Shown here one piece after another: positions 1 to 7,414 of a stretch of 12,320 nt of DNA; the first letter of the stretch is position 1, and every line of letters starts with the position of its first letter. The notes beneath the pieces were generated by a model. The model was not told the DNA's origin. It worked only from the letters and a program-made list of their open reading frames with translations, and made no database searches. This DNA is from Fidelibacterota bacterium (GTDB lineage: Bacteria; Fidelibacterota; Marinisomatia; Marinisomatales; UBA1611). Where the stretch lies: assembly GCA_012964275.1 (NCBI GenBank), contig DTUG01000123.1:1-12320 (forward strand), written 5' to 3'. Made by a program: the position numbers and the translations under genes.

Positions 1-719
1 AAGCATTTTGCACCCAAAAGAATGGTTGGAAAATATTATCTGCAGATTATTCTCAAATCGAATTGCGGGTTATGGCTCATCTTTGTCAAGACCCTGCACT
101 ATGTGAAGCATTTGATAATAACGAAGATGTACATGCCCGCACGGCCAGTCTTGTATTTGATGTAGCCCTTGATGATATTCTACCGGAAATGAGGCGGGTG
201 GCTAAGGTAGTGAATTTTGGTATTATGTACGGAGCCGGTGCTTTCCGCATGGGCCAGGAGCTTGGTATACCCAGATCCGAAGCGCAATTGATCATTGAAT
301 CTTATTTTGAACAATACAAAGGTATCAAAGATTACATTGATTTGACCTTAGATAAGGCCCGTAATGATCATTATGTGGAAACAATAATGGGTCGTAGACG
401 TCCGGTGTGGGATGCAAACAGCGATAATGCGCTTCGGCGGCAGGCTGCCGAAAGAATGGCGATCAATATGCCAATCCAGGGTTCTGCCGCAGAAATGATT
501 AAGTTAGCAATGATAACAATTCAAGAAAGACTGACATCTGACCAAATGAAATCAAAGATGATTCTTCAGATCCATGATGAATTATTATTTGAATATCCAA
601 CAGAAGAGGAAAAAGAACTAATTGTAATGGTAACAAATACTATGGAAAAAGCCATGCCGTTATCAGTCCCAGTTATTGTGGATTATGGAATAGGTGATAA
701 CTGGTACGAAGCGCATTAA
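1..719 (+). CDS. polA: DNA polymerase I, C-terminal polymerase domain (5' end outside window)
   Basis: Family A DNA polymerase, which fills gaps and replaces RNA primers during replication and repair. The reading frame is open from base 3, so the gene enters from the left, and 238 residues are visible. All polymerase motifs are present in order. Motif A (ADYSQIELR, bases about 42-68) carries the catalytic Asp. Motif B, the O-helix, reads RRVAKVVNFGIMYG, with Arg, Lys and the Phe of NFG that in this family disfavours dideoxynucleotides. A conserved GRRRP segment and an RRQAAERMAINMPIQGSAA stretch follow. Motif C is QIHDELLFE, with the second catalytic Asp. The 3' end looks normal (stop TAA 717-719). 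The 5'-nuclease and 3'-5' exonuclease regions lie outside the window, so whether proofreading is intact cannot be judged. The ABC gene begins 12 bp downstream, so co-transcription is possible. Confidence 0.97.
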   Translation, partial: AFCTQKNGWKILSADYSQIELRVMAHLCQDPALCEAFDNNEDVHARTASLVFDVALDDILPEMRRVAKVVNFGIMYGAGAFRMGQELGIPRSEAQLIIESYFEQYKGIKDYIDLTLDKARNDHYVETIMGRRRPVWDANSDNALRRQAAERMAINMPIQGSAAEMIKLAMITIQERLTSDQMKSKMILQIHDELLFEYPTEEEKELIVMVTNTMEKAMPLSVPVIVDYGIGDNWYEAH

Positions 720-731
720 TTTTAGGGCAGG

Positions 732-1658
732 ATGGAAGCGAGTATTACACTAAAAAAAGTTGGCAAACTGATCGGAGATAAGACTATTCTAGCCGGTCTG
801 TCCTTTGGCGTAGAACGGGGAACACTGGTTGCTATTGTAGGGGCCAATGACACGGGTAAGTCTACCTTGCTTCGCATATTATCTGGTTTTGAAAACCCTG
901 ATTATGGGCAAGTTTATCTTCATGGTTTGGATATGGAAAAAAGAAGACAACAAACTCGTCAATTGGTTGGATATGCACCACATGATAATGACCTTGATCC
1001 TTGGTTGACCCTTGAACAGAATATACGCTTTTCAGCTTGTTTATATGGTGTTCCAGAAAAAGATACGGACCACAGAATCTCAAAATTTTCGCAAGCGTTG
1101 GAGATTATTCCTTTTTTAGGTGAATTAGCTTCCAGAGTATCCCATGGAATACAAAAGAAAGCCATGCTGGTACGCTCGTTGATTCATGATCCGGAAGTAC
1201 TTATTATGGATGAACCCACCGGATTTATGGATGCCGCATCCATTCGATTAACCTGGCAATTATTAAAAAAATTGAAAGGTAAAAAATCTATAATTTATGT
1301 CAGTAACTCGCTCATAGAGGTGGAGCAGGCTCATGACCGGATTCTGGTTTTTCAGGATGGCCGGATTATTATGGATGGCAGTCTGGACAAGTTGCTTGAG
1401 AGCACATTAGACTACCATCAGTTCCAAATAGAATTTGAAGATCTGACCGATGAATTGTATAACAGCATGTGTAAAGTACCAACGGTGGTTTCACCAAATA
1501 GAATGGACAATATTTTTCATTTTTATGGTCGAAATCGAAGTGTATTCTTTGATATTGTTCGGCAGGCAGCAGACTCTTTGATGATTGATTTGAATGTGAA
1601 AAAACTGGGATTGCGAGACTTGATGGATTCCCAATTTGCCGGCGGCGGTTTGGATTGA
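732..1658 (+). CDS. ABC transporter ATP-binding protein with altered Q- and H-loops
   Basis: Cytoplasmic ATPase subunit, 308 aa, of an ABC-2-type transporter; substrate unknown. Walker A is GANDTGKST (residues 37-45), Walker B is VLIMDEP (156-162) with the catalytic Glu161, and the D-loop region is GFMD. The signature reads VSHGIQKK (136-143), which matches the S-x-G-x form seen in CcmA-like ATPases better than classical LSGGQ. Two positions differ from the usual: the Q-loop Gln is His84 (GYAPHDND), and the switch His before the E-x-E segment is Asn192 (VSNSLIEVE). The ATPase domain ends near residue 220, and about 85 residues of unrecognised C-terminal domain follow. The ATG lies just after an AGGGCAGG ribosome-binding-like stretch. 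The stop overlaps the TTG start of the permease by 4 bp, so the two are surely partners. A heme-exporter CcmA role is possible but nothing specific supports it. Confidence 0.93.
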   Translation: MEASITLKKVGKLIGDKTILAGLSFGVERGTLVAIVGANDTGKSTLLRILSGFENPDYGQVYLHGLDMEKRRQQTRQLVGYAPHDNDLDPWLTLEQNIRFSACLYGVPEKDTDHRISKFSQALEIIPFLGELASRVSHGIQKKAMLVRSLIHDPEVLIMDEPTGFMDAASIRLTWQLLKKLKGKKSIIYVSNSLIEVEQAHDRILVFQDGRIIMDGSLDKLLESTLDYHQFQIEFEDLTDELYNSMCKVPTVVSPNRMDNIFHFYGRNRSVFFDIVRQAADSLMIDLNVKKLGLRDLMDSQFAGGGLD

Positions 1659-2404
1659 TTCAAGCACTATTAAAAAGGCGAATATGGCTTTGGCAGAATC
1701 GGATGATACCCGGTTTAATTTTAATTTTCACACTTCCTTTATTTGTTTTTTCCATGATCAACCTTCCGTTACGAAATATTTTAATTCAAAGTCTCACTGG
1801 TATACCTTTTGATGATTGGATATACACTGGAATGATATTTATAGTGGCAGCATTTGGTCTGTTTCCATTGATATACAGGGATTTTTTTAATCTGCGGATT
1901 CACAGAAAATTATTGACGACTATAGCCTTAGCTCCTTATTCCAAGCAGATGATGATTGCCGGATATCTATGTGTGGCAACCCTGGAGGCATTAACGATGG
2001 GGATGATAGCAATGGTTATTTATTCTTTCATTATACCTTTTCCACTTACAGTAATTCAATTGGTCAGCATGATTTTTTACTTCATAATCTTTATTTTAAT
2101 TCTAGGGAATCTATTTATTACCCTTTCTTTAGCAGTTAATTCTCCAACAACATACATGATGTTTACCTTCATAATATTTCTGCTAGTGATATTTGGAAGT
2201 GGTCTGATAATTGAATTTGGTTTCTTTCCTATGACATTTGAGAAGGTTTTGATTTGGTTGCCTTTGGCCATTCCCATAAGGGCAATGCATTTTATTATGA
2301 TCAGTGGAATTATCGACTGGACATTAACTGCCATTTCTATCGCAATTTGCATTTTTTGGTCAATAGCGAATGGAATATACTTAAAGGAAAAACTTTGTCA
2401 ATGA
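1655..2404 (+). CDS. ABC-2-type transporter permease
   Basis: Integral inner-membrane protein of 249 aa with about six hydrophobic segments, of the size and layout of ABC-2/CcmB-like permeases. The first segment (GLILIFTLPLFVFSMI) follows a short basic N-terminus, and a cytoplasmic stretch with several basic residues (YRDFFNLRIHRK) follows the second. The start is TTG at 1655, giving MIQALLKRR. It overlaps the ATPase stop codon (TTGA), and no better ATG lies nearby, so translational coupling with the ATPase is likely. The stop overlaps the next gene's start (ATGA). Together with the ATPase it would form a 2+2 exporter. I do not recognise a subfamily, so the substrate is unknown. Confidence 0.88.
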   Translation: MIQALLKRRIWLWQNRMIPGLILIFTLPLFVFSMINLPLRNILIQSLTGIPFDDWIYTGMIFIVAAFGLFPLIYRDFFNLRIHRKLLTTIALAPYSKQMMIAGYLCVATLEALTMGMIAMVIYSFIIPFPLTVIQLVSMIFYFIIFILILGNLFITLSLAVNSPTTYMMFTFIIFLLVIFGSGLIIEFGFFPMTFEKVLIWLPLAIPIRAMHFIMISGIIDWTLTAISIAICIFWSIANGIYLKEKLCQ

Positions 2405-2880
2405 TCGCTTATTTGTCCGGTGGAATGGAATATGCAAACGATGAAGGTGCTAATTGGCGAACAGAAATAACGGGTTGGTTGAAAGAAACCCTCGAACATG
2501 ATGTGATCGATCCAGTGATCGAATCAGGTAATTTGGTGAAAGAACATTATGCTGAAGACTACCATGAGTGGAAACAATCAAATCCGGACCGCTATAAAAC
2601 CTTTTTACGTTTGGTAATAGATCAAGACTTGCGAGCAGTGATAGGTAAGGCTGATTATTTGATTTGTCTTTGGGATTCAAGTGTTCTAAGAGGAGGCGGC
2701 ACTCACGGAGAGATTACCATGGCCTACTTTGTAGGGAAGCCTGTTTATTTGGTAAATAACCTTCCCCTTAAAGATCTTAGTGGTTGGATCATGGCGTGTG
2801 CGACAGAATCCGTATCAGATTTTGGTGATCTGAAAGATGTCTTGAAACAAAATTATGGTCATGGAGACCATCGGCCCTAA
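2401..2880 (+). CDS. Nucleoside 2-deoxyribosyltransferase-like protein
   Basis: 159-aa soluble protein. It has an N-terminal YLSGGM motif (residues 4-9), then IDQDLRAVIGKADYLICLWD (73-92) and RGGGTHGEITMAYFVGKPVYLV (97-118). This is the Rossmann-like pattern of the nucleoside 2-deoxyribosyltransferase fold: a glycine-containing first strand, D-x(n)-AD-x-hydrophobic, then GT-x-x-E with Glu104, then A-x(3)-GKPV. Members of that fold exchange or hydrolyse N-glycosidic bonds of (deoxy)nucleosides, but many relatives have unknown substrates, so only the fold is claimed. The start is ATG 2401, overlapping the permease stop (ATGA). An in-frame ATG at 2254 exists, but it would lie inside the permease gene and add 49 residues that belong to no domain. 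The 3' end overlaps alr by 26 bp. The link between this enzyme and the ABC pair may be only transcriptional. Confidence 0.8.
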   Translation: MIAYLSGGMEYANDEGANWRTEITGWLKETLEHDVIDPVIESGNLVKEHYAEDYHEWKQSNPDRYKTFLRLVIDQDLRAVIGKADYLICLWDSSVLRGGGTHGEITMAYFVGKPVYLVNNLPLKDLSGWIMACATESVSDFGDLKDVLKQNYGHGDHRP

Positions 2881-3973
2881 AGCATTTATTCATCTCGACC
2901 GTTTACGGTCTAATTTATGGAACATTCGTCGTCACATAGGAGAGCGTCCACTTCTGTGCGTAGTCAAAGCTAATGGTTATGGACATGGAGCAGTTCCAAT
3001 AGCGAAAACCATCTGTCATGAGCCAGGTGTACATCTCGCTGTTTTTTCATTAGATGAAGCGATGGAGCTGAGGAGGAACTCCATTGAGAACAACATATTA
3101 ATTTTTTGCAGGATGCAACCGGAATTTGTTGAGTTAGCCTTTAAACATGATCTTACGCTGAATTTGAGTTCCTTGGATGATATAACATATTTGAAAGAAT
3201 TCATTTCAAGAACAGGTCAAAGTCCCCGTTTTCATATCAAGTTTGATACTGGCATGACCCGGCTTGGGGTGGACGTTTCTGACGCTGAAACCGTCTTTGA
3301 TGATGTTGCTTCAATTGAAGGAATAAATCCGGAAGGAGTTTATTCCCATTTCGCGACTGCGGATGAAGGAGACATTTCTTATGCTGAATATCAGTTATCC
3401 CAGTTCAAAACTGCAGTGAAGATGGCTAAATCCTATAATATTAACTTTAAATATATACACTGTTCCAATAGCGGTTCAGTTTTGAACCTACCCCAATCTT
3501 ATTTTAATATGGTAAGAGTTGGAATGCTACTGTACGGTGTTGCACCGTCCAGCGAAGTAACCATGGATATTCCTGTTGAGCCAGTTATGAGTTTTTGTGG
3601 TTCTATTGTACAGTTGCGCCGTGTTCCCAAAGGGACACAGGTTAGTTATGGCGGAGTTTATTCAACGGATAAAGAAACAAACATCGGTGTAGTGCAAACG
3701 GGATTTGCTGACGGATTTCCCCGGTCATGGTATGAAGATGGTGTTGTGAGTTACAAAGGTCAGCAATTTAAGATTGCTGGCCGAGTGTGCATGGATCAAC
3801 TTATGGTAGACTTTGGAGATGAAACACCGCGTATTGGGGATGACGTATTATTTTTTGGAAAAAAAGATCTGGACCATTTGCCAGCAGAAAGGATAGCTAA
3901 ATCAATCGGATCTACAACCTATGTGCTGCTAACTGCTATTAAGGGCCGAACAAAATATATTTATTTAAAATAA
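2855..3973 (+). CDS. alr: Alanine racemase
   Basis: PLP-dependent cytoplasmic enzyme that interconverts L- and D-alanine for peptidoglycan; 372 aa, the normal family length. The PLP-binding lysine is Lys38 in VVKANGYGHGA. The second catalytic base is Tyr265 in VSYGGVY. The conserved GRVCMDQLMVDFG stretch of the C-terminal domain is present. The barrel-domain motifs FHIKFDTGMTRLG, HCSNSGSVLN and MVRVGMLLYGV are also intact. Two in-frame ATGs (2855 and 2861) lie inside the end of the upstream gene; either could be used, changing the N-terminus by two residues. The overlap with the deoxyribosyltransferase-like gene implies coupled translation. It is the last gene of the rightward run and converges with the leftward genes after a 91-bp gap. 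Confidence 0.97.
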   Translation: MVMETIGPKAFIHLDRLRSNLWNIRRHIGERPLLCVVKANGYGHGAVPIAKTICHEPGVHLAVFSLDEAMELRRNSIENNILIFCRMQPEFVELAFKHDLTLNLSSLDDITYLKEFISRTGQSPRFHIKFDTGMTRLGVDVSDAETVFDDVASIEGINPEGVYSHFATADEGDISYAEYQLSQFKTAVKMAKSYNINFKYIHCSNSGSVLNLPQSYFNMVRVGMLLYGVAPSSEVTMDIPVEPVMSFCGSIVQLRRVPKGTQVSYGGVYSTDKETNIGVVQTGFADGFPRSWYEDGVVSYKGQQFKIAGRVCMDQLMVDFGDETPRIGDDVLFFGKKDLDHLPAERIAKSIGSTTYVLLTAIKGRTKYIYLK

Positions 3974-4064
3974 TTGAATTAGTTGTTTTGGATGGGATCT
4001 ATTTAATAAAACAAATAAAATATATTTAACTTTAAATAGAAAGGCCTGATTATTGGTAAACTAA
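3974..4064. other. Convergent intergenic region, very AT-rich
   Basis: 91 bp between the stop of alr and the stop of the leftward 109-aa gene. It is almost pure A/T apart from a few short patches. It contains the left arm and loop of the leftward terminator hairpin and a loose inverted repeat, CTATTTAA (3999-4006) with TTAAATAG (4032-4039), that is too AT-rich and too widely spaced to call. I see no clear rightward terminator for alr and no gene. Confidence 0.6.
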
Positions 4065-4072
4065 TCAGGCTT
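4042..4072 (-). terminator. Rho-independent-like terminator of the leftward transporter unit
   Basis: The inverted repeat GCCTGATTA (4044-4052) and TAATCAGGC (4062-4070) with a 9-nt loop is extended by one G-T wobble and one A-T pair. Read leftward, the stem is followed by the T-rich run TTTCTATTT, which suits a terminator for the minus-strand genes. The stop codon of the 109-aa gene (4065-4067) lies within the stem. Read rightward, no T-run follows the stem, so it is a weak terminator for alr at best. Confidence 0.7.
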
Positions 4073-4394
4073 CAGGTTCGTCGGGGTTGCGCACCCACGA
4101 TCTTCGGTTCTGAAATGCCTGAATTTTCATATCTGCCCAGTCATTTATAATTGATGTGATCTGTTTTAGCTGATCCGGCTGTTCTGCTAAGGCATTTTCT
4201 ATAGTATTGATTAATGTTTCACGTTCTTCATTAACTTGAGCAGTTGTCCTATTGTCATGTTTTGACAAAAATTCACGCTGCTTATCAGTTGTATCACGCT
4301 GAGATTCAACATGTTTTACCTGTCCTTGATTACTCCAGGTAATAGCAAATCCAATGATGATTAAAACGACAATTAAAATTATTCCACTACCCAT
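4065..4394 (-). CDS. Small single-pass membrane protein, companion of the DASS permease
   Basis: 109-aa protein of no recognised family. Residues 3-20 form a single N-terminal hydrophobic segment (SGIILIVVLIIIGFAITW). A hydrophilic, mostly helical-looking domain rich in Gln, Glu, Asn and Thr follows (about 21-95), with a charged tail ending NPDEPEA. There is no lipobox and no clear cleavage site, so it looks like a signal anchor. It begins 6 bp after the permease stop and shares its terminator, so the two are co-transcribed and probably functionally linked. The coupling, the open length and the sharp hydrophobic/hydrophilic division support a real gene. An accessory or stability subunit of the transporter is possible; this is inference from position only. 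Confidence 0.75.
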   Translation of the reverse strand: MGSGIILIVVLIIIGFAITWSNQGQVKHVESQRDTTDKQREFLSKHDNRTTAQVNEERETLINTIENALAEQPDQLKQITSIINDWADMKIQAFQNRRSWVRNPDEPEA

Positions 4395-4400
4395 AATATT

Positions 4401-5933
4401 TTACCCGCCAATCATAATGGGTTGTATTCCAAGACCTACCCAATAGAATATGATCATTACAATCATTATTACGAGTGCTGCCGGCCATGCAAACGTTGCC
4501 ATGCGGATAAAGTCCTTTGCATCCAATAGGCCTGCCGCATATACCACTGAGCTGGCCGGAGTACCTATCACAAGCCAAAATGCCATAGATGTTGCTATAG
4601 CCAGTGCTACTCCGATAATGATGGGATTTGTTCCTGAACTAACTGCCATTTCTAAGACAACTGGGCCGATTACAGCAACGGTTGCACCAGCACTCATCAA
4701 ATTGGTCATTAATGCTCCAATTATTGCAACTAATATCGCCAACGGTAAACCCGATTCAATATTAAATGTGGTTAAAATACTAATCAAACTGTCCGCAAGC
4801 CATTTAGCTGCCCCACTGGATTTAAAGACCGCACCCAGGCTTATGGCACCGGCATAGAGTACGATGACACCCCAGCTGACATTCTTTTCATAATCGGCCC
4901 AAGATGTTAAACCAAGCAGCATAAATAATACTGTACCAGTCATCGCTATACCACCCAGGCCGAGTGGAAATCCCAAAATAGGAGCTATCAGGTCTTTATC
5001 AGTTATCCAGGCTATAATCATGAGCATTGCAATTCCTGCAACCAACCACTGTTTTTGTGTCATTTTTCCATGTTTTTTTAAGTCTTCACGGAGGATTGCT
5101 ATCGCATCAGAAAGATCATCAACTTCTGGTTTATATAGCATAGGAAGCAGGAACGCAAAAAATAATCCCAGGAAGACGGTGTAAAAACAGCCCATTACCA
5201 TCCATTGAATAAAACTAATCTCATATTCCGGTCCAAGGTTAGAGAGGAAACCGATCATTATTGCATTTCTGGCACCACCAGTAGGACTCATCGGTGCACC
5301 TACCATACACCCAATGGCAATGGACATCATTAGCAGCTTACCCAGTTGAGGTGCAGCGCCTATCTTTTTATTAGTTAGGGTATAAAGCGCCATTGCGATA
5401 GGAACAAACATAGGAGCAATCGAAGCTTCACTGATAAATGCGGATGGAATTGCGGTGCCAACAAGAATGCCTAAAACCACATTGCGAACTTTAGTCCCGG
5501 ATAATTGTATAACCACCATTCCGATCCGCTTATCCAGACCATATTTTACCATGGTTGCGCCCATGGCTAATGAACCTGCAATGAACCAGACAGCATCGTG
5601 TGCATAGGTAGCAACAATCTTTGACGGGTGCGTGATTCCGAAGAAAAGTTGGACTAATCCAATGAATAGAGCAACTGCGGGCATAGGAAGGGCTTCAGTA
5701 GCAAAAAAGACCGTACAGCAGCCAAGAAGAGCAATTATAATTTTCATATTGAATGCCTTGCCGGCAATCTCTTCCTGGCTCAAATCACCGAATATTTCCT
5801 GTGCTTTTACCAGCATAGATTCGGGGGTGGGCATGATTGCTACTAAAATGAAAACTAAAAGGCCGATTCCAAACCACTTATAATCCGTGGTTTTTTCAAA
5901 TCCACCTCCGCCGGAATTTTCTTTTTCTGCCAT
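4401..5933 (-). CDS. DASS/SLC13-type anion (sodium-coupled?) permease
   Basis: 510-aa inner-membrane protein with roughly 11-13 hydrophobic segments. It resembles the divalent-anion:sodium symporter (DASS/SLC13, CitMHS-like) fold, whose members import di- and tricarboxylates, sulfate or similar anions. Family landmarks are FATEALPMPAVALF (77-90), WFIAGSLAMGATMVKYGLDKRIG (116-138) and the repeat-related segments TGGARN (218-223) and GTPASSVVYAAG (458-469). The two substrate/sodium-binding hairpin tips, normally Ser-Asn-Thr, read SEAS (168-171) and SAGAT (414-418), so both signature asparagines are missing. Cargo and coupling ion therefore cannot be assumed. The N-terminus is a short Gly-rich, charged cytoplasmic tail. 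The ATG lies at 5931-5933 with no evident Shine-Dalgarno. The first gene of the leftward unit, it is transcribed divergently from the SSS operon. Confidence 0.88.
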   Translation of the reverse strand: MAEKENSGGGGFEKTTDYKWFGIGLLVFILVAIMPTPESMLVKAQEIFGDLSQEEIAGKAFNMKIIIALLGCCTVFFATEALPMPAVALFIGLVQLFFGITHPSKIVATYAHDAVWFIAGSLAMGATMVKYGLDKRIGMVVIQLSGTKVRNVVLGILVGTAIPSAFISEASIAPMFVPIAMALYTLTNKKIGAAPQLGKLLMMSIAIGCMVGAPMSPTGGARNAIMIGFLSNLGPEYEISFIQWMVMGCFYTVFLGLFFAFLLPMLYKPEVDDLSDAIAILREDLKKHGKMTQKQWLVAGIAMLMIIAWITDKDLIAPILGFPLGLGGIAMTGTVLFMLLGLTSWADYEKNVSWGVIVLYAGAISLGAVFKSSGAAKWLADSLISILTTFNIESGLPLAILVAIIGALMTNLMSAGATVAVIGPVVLEMAVSSGTNPIIIGVALAIATSMAFWLVIGTPASSVVYAAGLLDAKDFIRMATFAWPAALVIMIVMIIFYWVGLGIQPIMIGG

Positions 5934-6022
5934 AACAGCTAATAAAATGTCGGATATTTTTCCACACTATGCAAGAGGAAAGTAAATCATAAACTTGTTC
6001 AAACAAGTTAATTTTTATACCT
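5934..6022. promoter_or_regulatory. Divergent promoter region
   Basis: 89 bp between the two divergent transporter genes; it must hold both promoters if each gene begins its own transcript. A near-consensus -10 hexamer for the leftward unit, TATGAT (minus strand, 5986-5991), abuts the inverted repeat at 5992-6009. I could not find a well-spaced -35 for it, nor a convincing rightward promoter. Neither start codon has an obvious ribosome-binding site. Promoter assignment here is tentative. Confidence 0.4.
5992..6009. promoter_or_regulatory. Inverted repeat, candidate operator
   Basis: Perfect inverted repeat AACTTGTT - CA - AACAAGTT (8-2-8), centred 22 bp before the SSS symporter ATG and in the shared divergent region. 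The symmetry and size suit a dimeric repressor or activator site. On RNA it would form only a strained 2-nt-loop hairpin with no T-run, so a terminator is unlikely. No regulator gene is seen in the window to pair with it. Confidence 0.45.
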
Positions 6023-7414
6023 ATGTCTTCCATCGATTTAACGATCATTGTCCTGTTCCTCATTTTCTCTGCGGGTCTGGGTCTCTGGTTGGGGAGGACT
6101 AATAAAACCACATCCGATTATTTTCTTGGAGGACGAGATTTATCCTGGCCTATGGTTATGCTATCAATAGTGGCAACAGAAACATCAGTTCTCACTTTTG
6201 TCAGCATACCTGGGCTGGCTTACCGGGAAGATTGGCGTTTTTTAAGCCTCGCCTTTGGATTTATCTTGGGCCGTGTTTTAGTCAGTATTTTTTTGTTGGG
6301 TGACTACATGCAGATTGGTGTTACTTCGATTTATGAAATTTTAGGGAAAAGGTTTGGATCCGTTGTACAACGAACAGCGTCTGGCATTTTTTTAATTACA
6401 AGAGTGTTGGCAGATGGCGTCCGGTTTCTAGCAACTGCGGTCATAATTCAAGTTGTGACGGGCTGGTCATTGCCGGTGTCCCTACTGATTATTGGTATTC
6501 CTACAACCATTTACACCTTATTCGGCGGTTTGCGTTCCGTAGTCTGGGTAGATAGTTTTCAATTTGGATTGTATCTATTTGGTGGTCTAATAGTGGTCGG
6601 AACGTGTTTATCGCATATAGATGGTCAATATTTTGCGATCTTCAGCTCATTGATTAAAGAAGGGAAAACACAAATTTTCCATTTAACTGGAATCACAGAT
6701 TCCTGGATGATAGGCAATGCTGTAATCGGCGGTATGTTTTTATCTGCAGCTTCACATGGAACGGACCATATGATGGTTCAGAGAGTCTTAGGTACAGGCA
6801 ATCTAAAAACAGCTCGAAAAGCATTAATTGGCAGCGGATTCCTAGTTTTTTTCCAATTTCTTCTTTTTCTGCTTGCCGGGTCACTCATGTACTTATATAT
6901 GGATGGGGCCAGCATTGAAAAAGATCGTGAATTTGCTTTTTTCATTACCCATCATCTGCCTGTCGGTATACGAGGTATTATTATTGCGGGTGTCCTGGCT
7001 GCGGCCATGTCTACGCTGAGCTCATCCATTAATGCATTGTCGTCATCTACTGTTATGGACTGGATGCAACAAAAAGGCAGCTTATTGTTGGCCCGGTGGA
7101 TCAGTGGATTTTGGGCTGTTGTCCTGATCACAGTTGCCATGGTAATTGATGAAAGTGACGAAGCAGTGGTTATGGTTGGTTTGCAGATCGCGTCAGTGAC
7201 ATATGGCGGTTTATTAGGGCTGTTTATACTGGCTAAATTTGACAGGCAGTTTCACCAAATTAGTGTTATCATCGGTTTAATTGCAGGTGTAGCAACAGCC
7301 CTGGCGATAAAGGTTCACGGTCTTCCCTGGGTATGGATGATCCCTCTTGCATCGGCTGTGATGGTTGGTGTTACCTTTATTACTAATTTATTCATCGATT
7401 TTGAAAAAAATTAA
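6023..7414 (+). CDS. Sodium:solute symporter (SSS family), possible MurNAc/sugar importer
   Basis: 463-aa inner-membrane symporter of the SSS/SLC5 family, with about 12-13 hydrophobic segments. Diagnostic features are TSDYFLGGRDLSWPMVMLSI near residues 30-49, IPTTIYTLFGGLRSVVWVDSFQF around 160-182, the loop HGTDHMMVQRVLGTGNLKTARKA (about 244-266), and the AAAMSTLSSSINALSS segment (about 326-341), whose paired serines form the sodium-2 site. The ATG at 6023 gives a normal short periplasmic N-terminus. The gene's 3' end overlaps the next gene, a GH171 muramidase. From memory, the MurNAc transporter MurT of Tannerella forsythia is reported near peptidoglycan-salvage genes, and SSS transporters occur beside DUF1343 genes in Bacteroidota. 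A MurNAc or muramyl-peptide substrate is therefore attractive but is inferred from the neighbour, not from the protein. Confidence 0.93.
   Translation: MSSIDLTIIVLFLIFSAGLGLWLGRTNKTTSDYFLGGRDLSWPMVMLSIVATETSVLTFVSIPGLAYREDWRFLSLAFGFILGRVLVSIFLLGDYMQIGVTSIYEILGKRFGSVVQRTASGIFLITRVLADGVRFLATAVIIQVVTGWSLPVSLLIIGIPTTIYTLFGGLRSVVWVDSFQFGLYLFGGLIVVGTCLSHIDGQYFAIFSSLIKEGKTQIFHLTGITDSWMIGNAVIGGMFLSAASHGTDHMMVQRVLGTGNLKTARKALIGSGFLVFFQFLLFLLAGSLMYLYMDGASIEKDREFAFFITHHLPVGIRGIIIAGVLAAAMSTLSSSINALSSSTVMDWMQQKGSLLLARWISGFWAVVLITVAMVIDESDEAVVMVGLQIASVTYGGLLGLFILAKFDRQFHQISVIIGLIAGVATALAIKVHGLPWVWMIPLASAVMVGVTFITNLFIDFEKN

Noticed and set aside
2254..2400. N-terminal extension of the deoxyribosyltransferase-like gene from an ATG at 2254
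   Set aside because: It lies entirely inside the permease gene in another frame, and the domain clearly begins with YLSGGM after the ATG at 2401, which overlaps the permease stop as a typical ATGA junction.
732..2404. CcmA/CcmB heme exporter pair
   Set aside because: The gene sizes and order fit loosely, but no cytochrome c maturation genes are nearby and I see no CcmB-specific motif, so only a general ABC-2 label is supported.
3999..4039. Inverted repeat CTATTTAA ... TTAAATAG after alr
   Set aside because: Pure A/T apart from the outer base, with a 25-nt spacer; this is expected by chance in such AT-rich DNA and would be a very weak stem.
4450..4857. Plus-strand open frame opposite the DASS permease
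   Set aside because: It is the antisense shadow of membrane-segment codons, with low-complexity Ile/Ala/Thr composition and no recognisable domain; the minus-strand protein is clearly the real one.
7365..7400. ATG start for the GH171 gene at 7365
   Set aside because: It adds 12 residues before a normal Lys-rich signal peptide n-region and overlaps the symporter by 50 bp; the TTG at 7401 gives a clean signal peptide.
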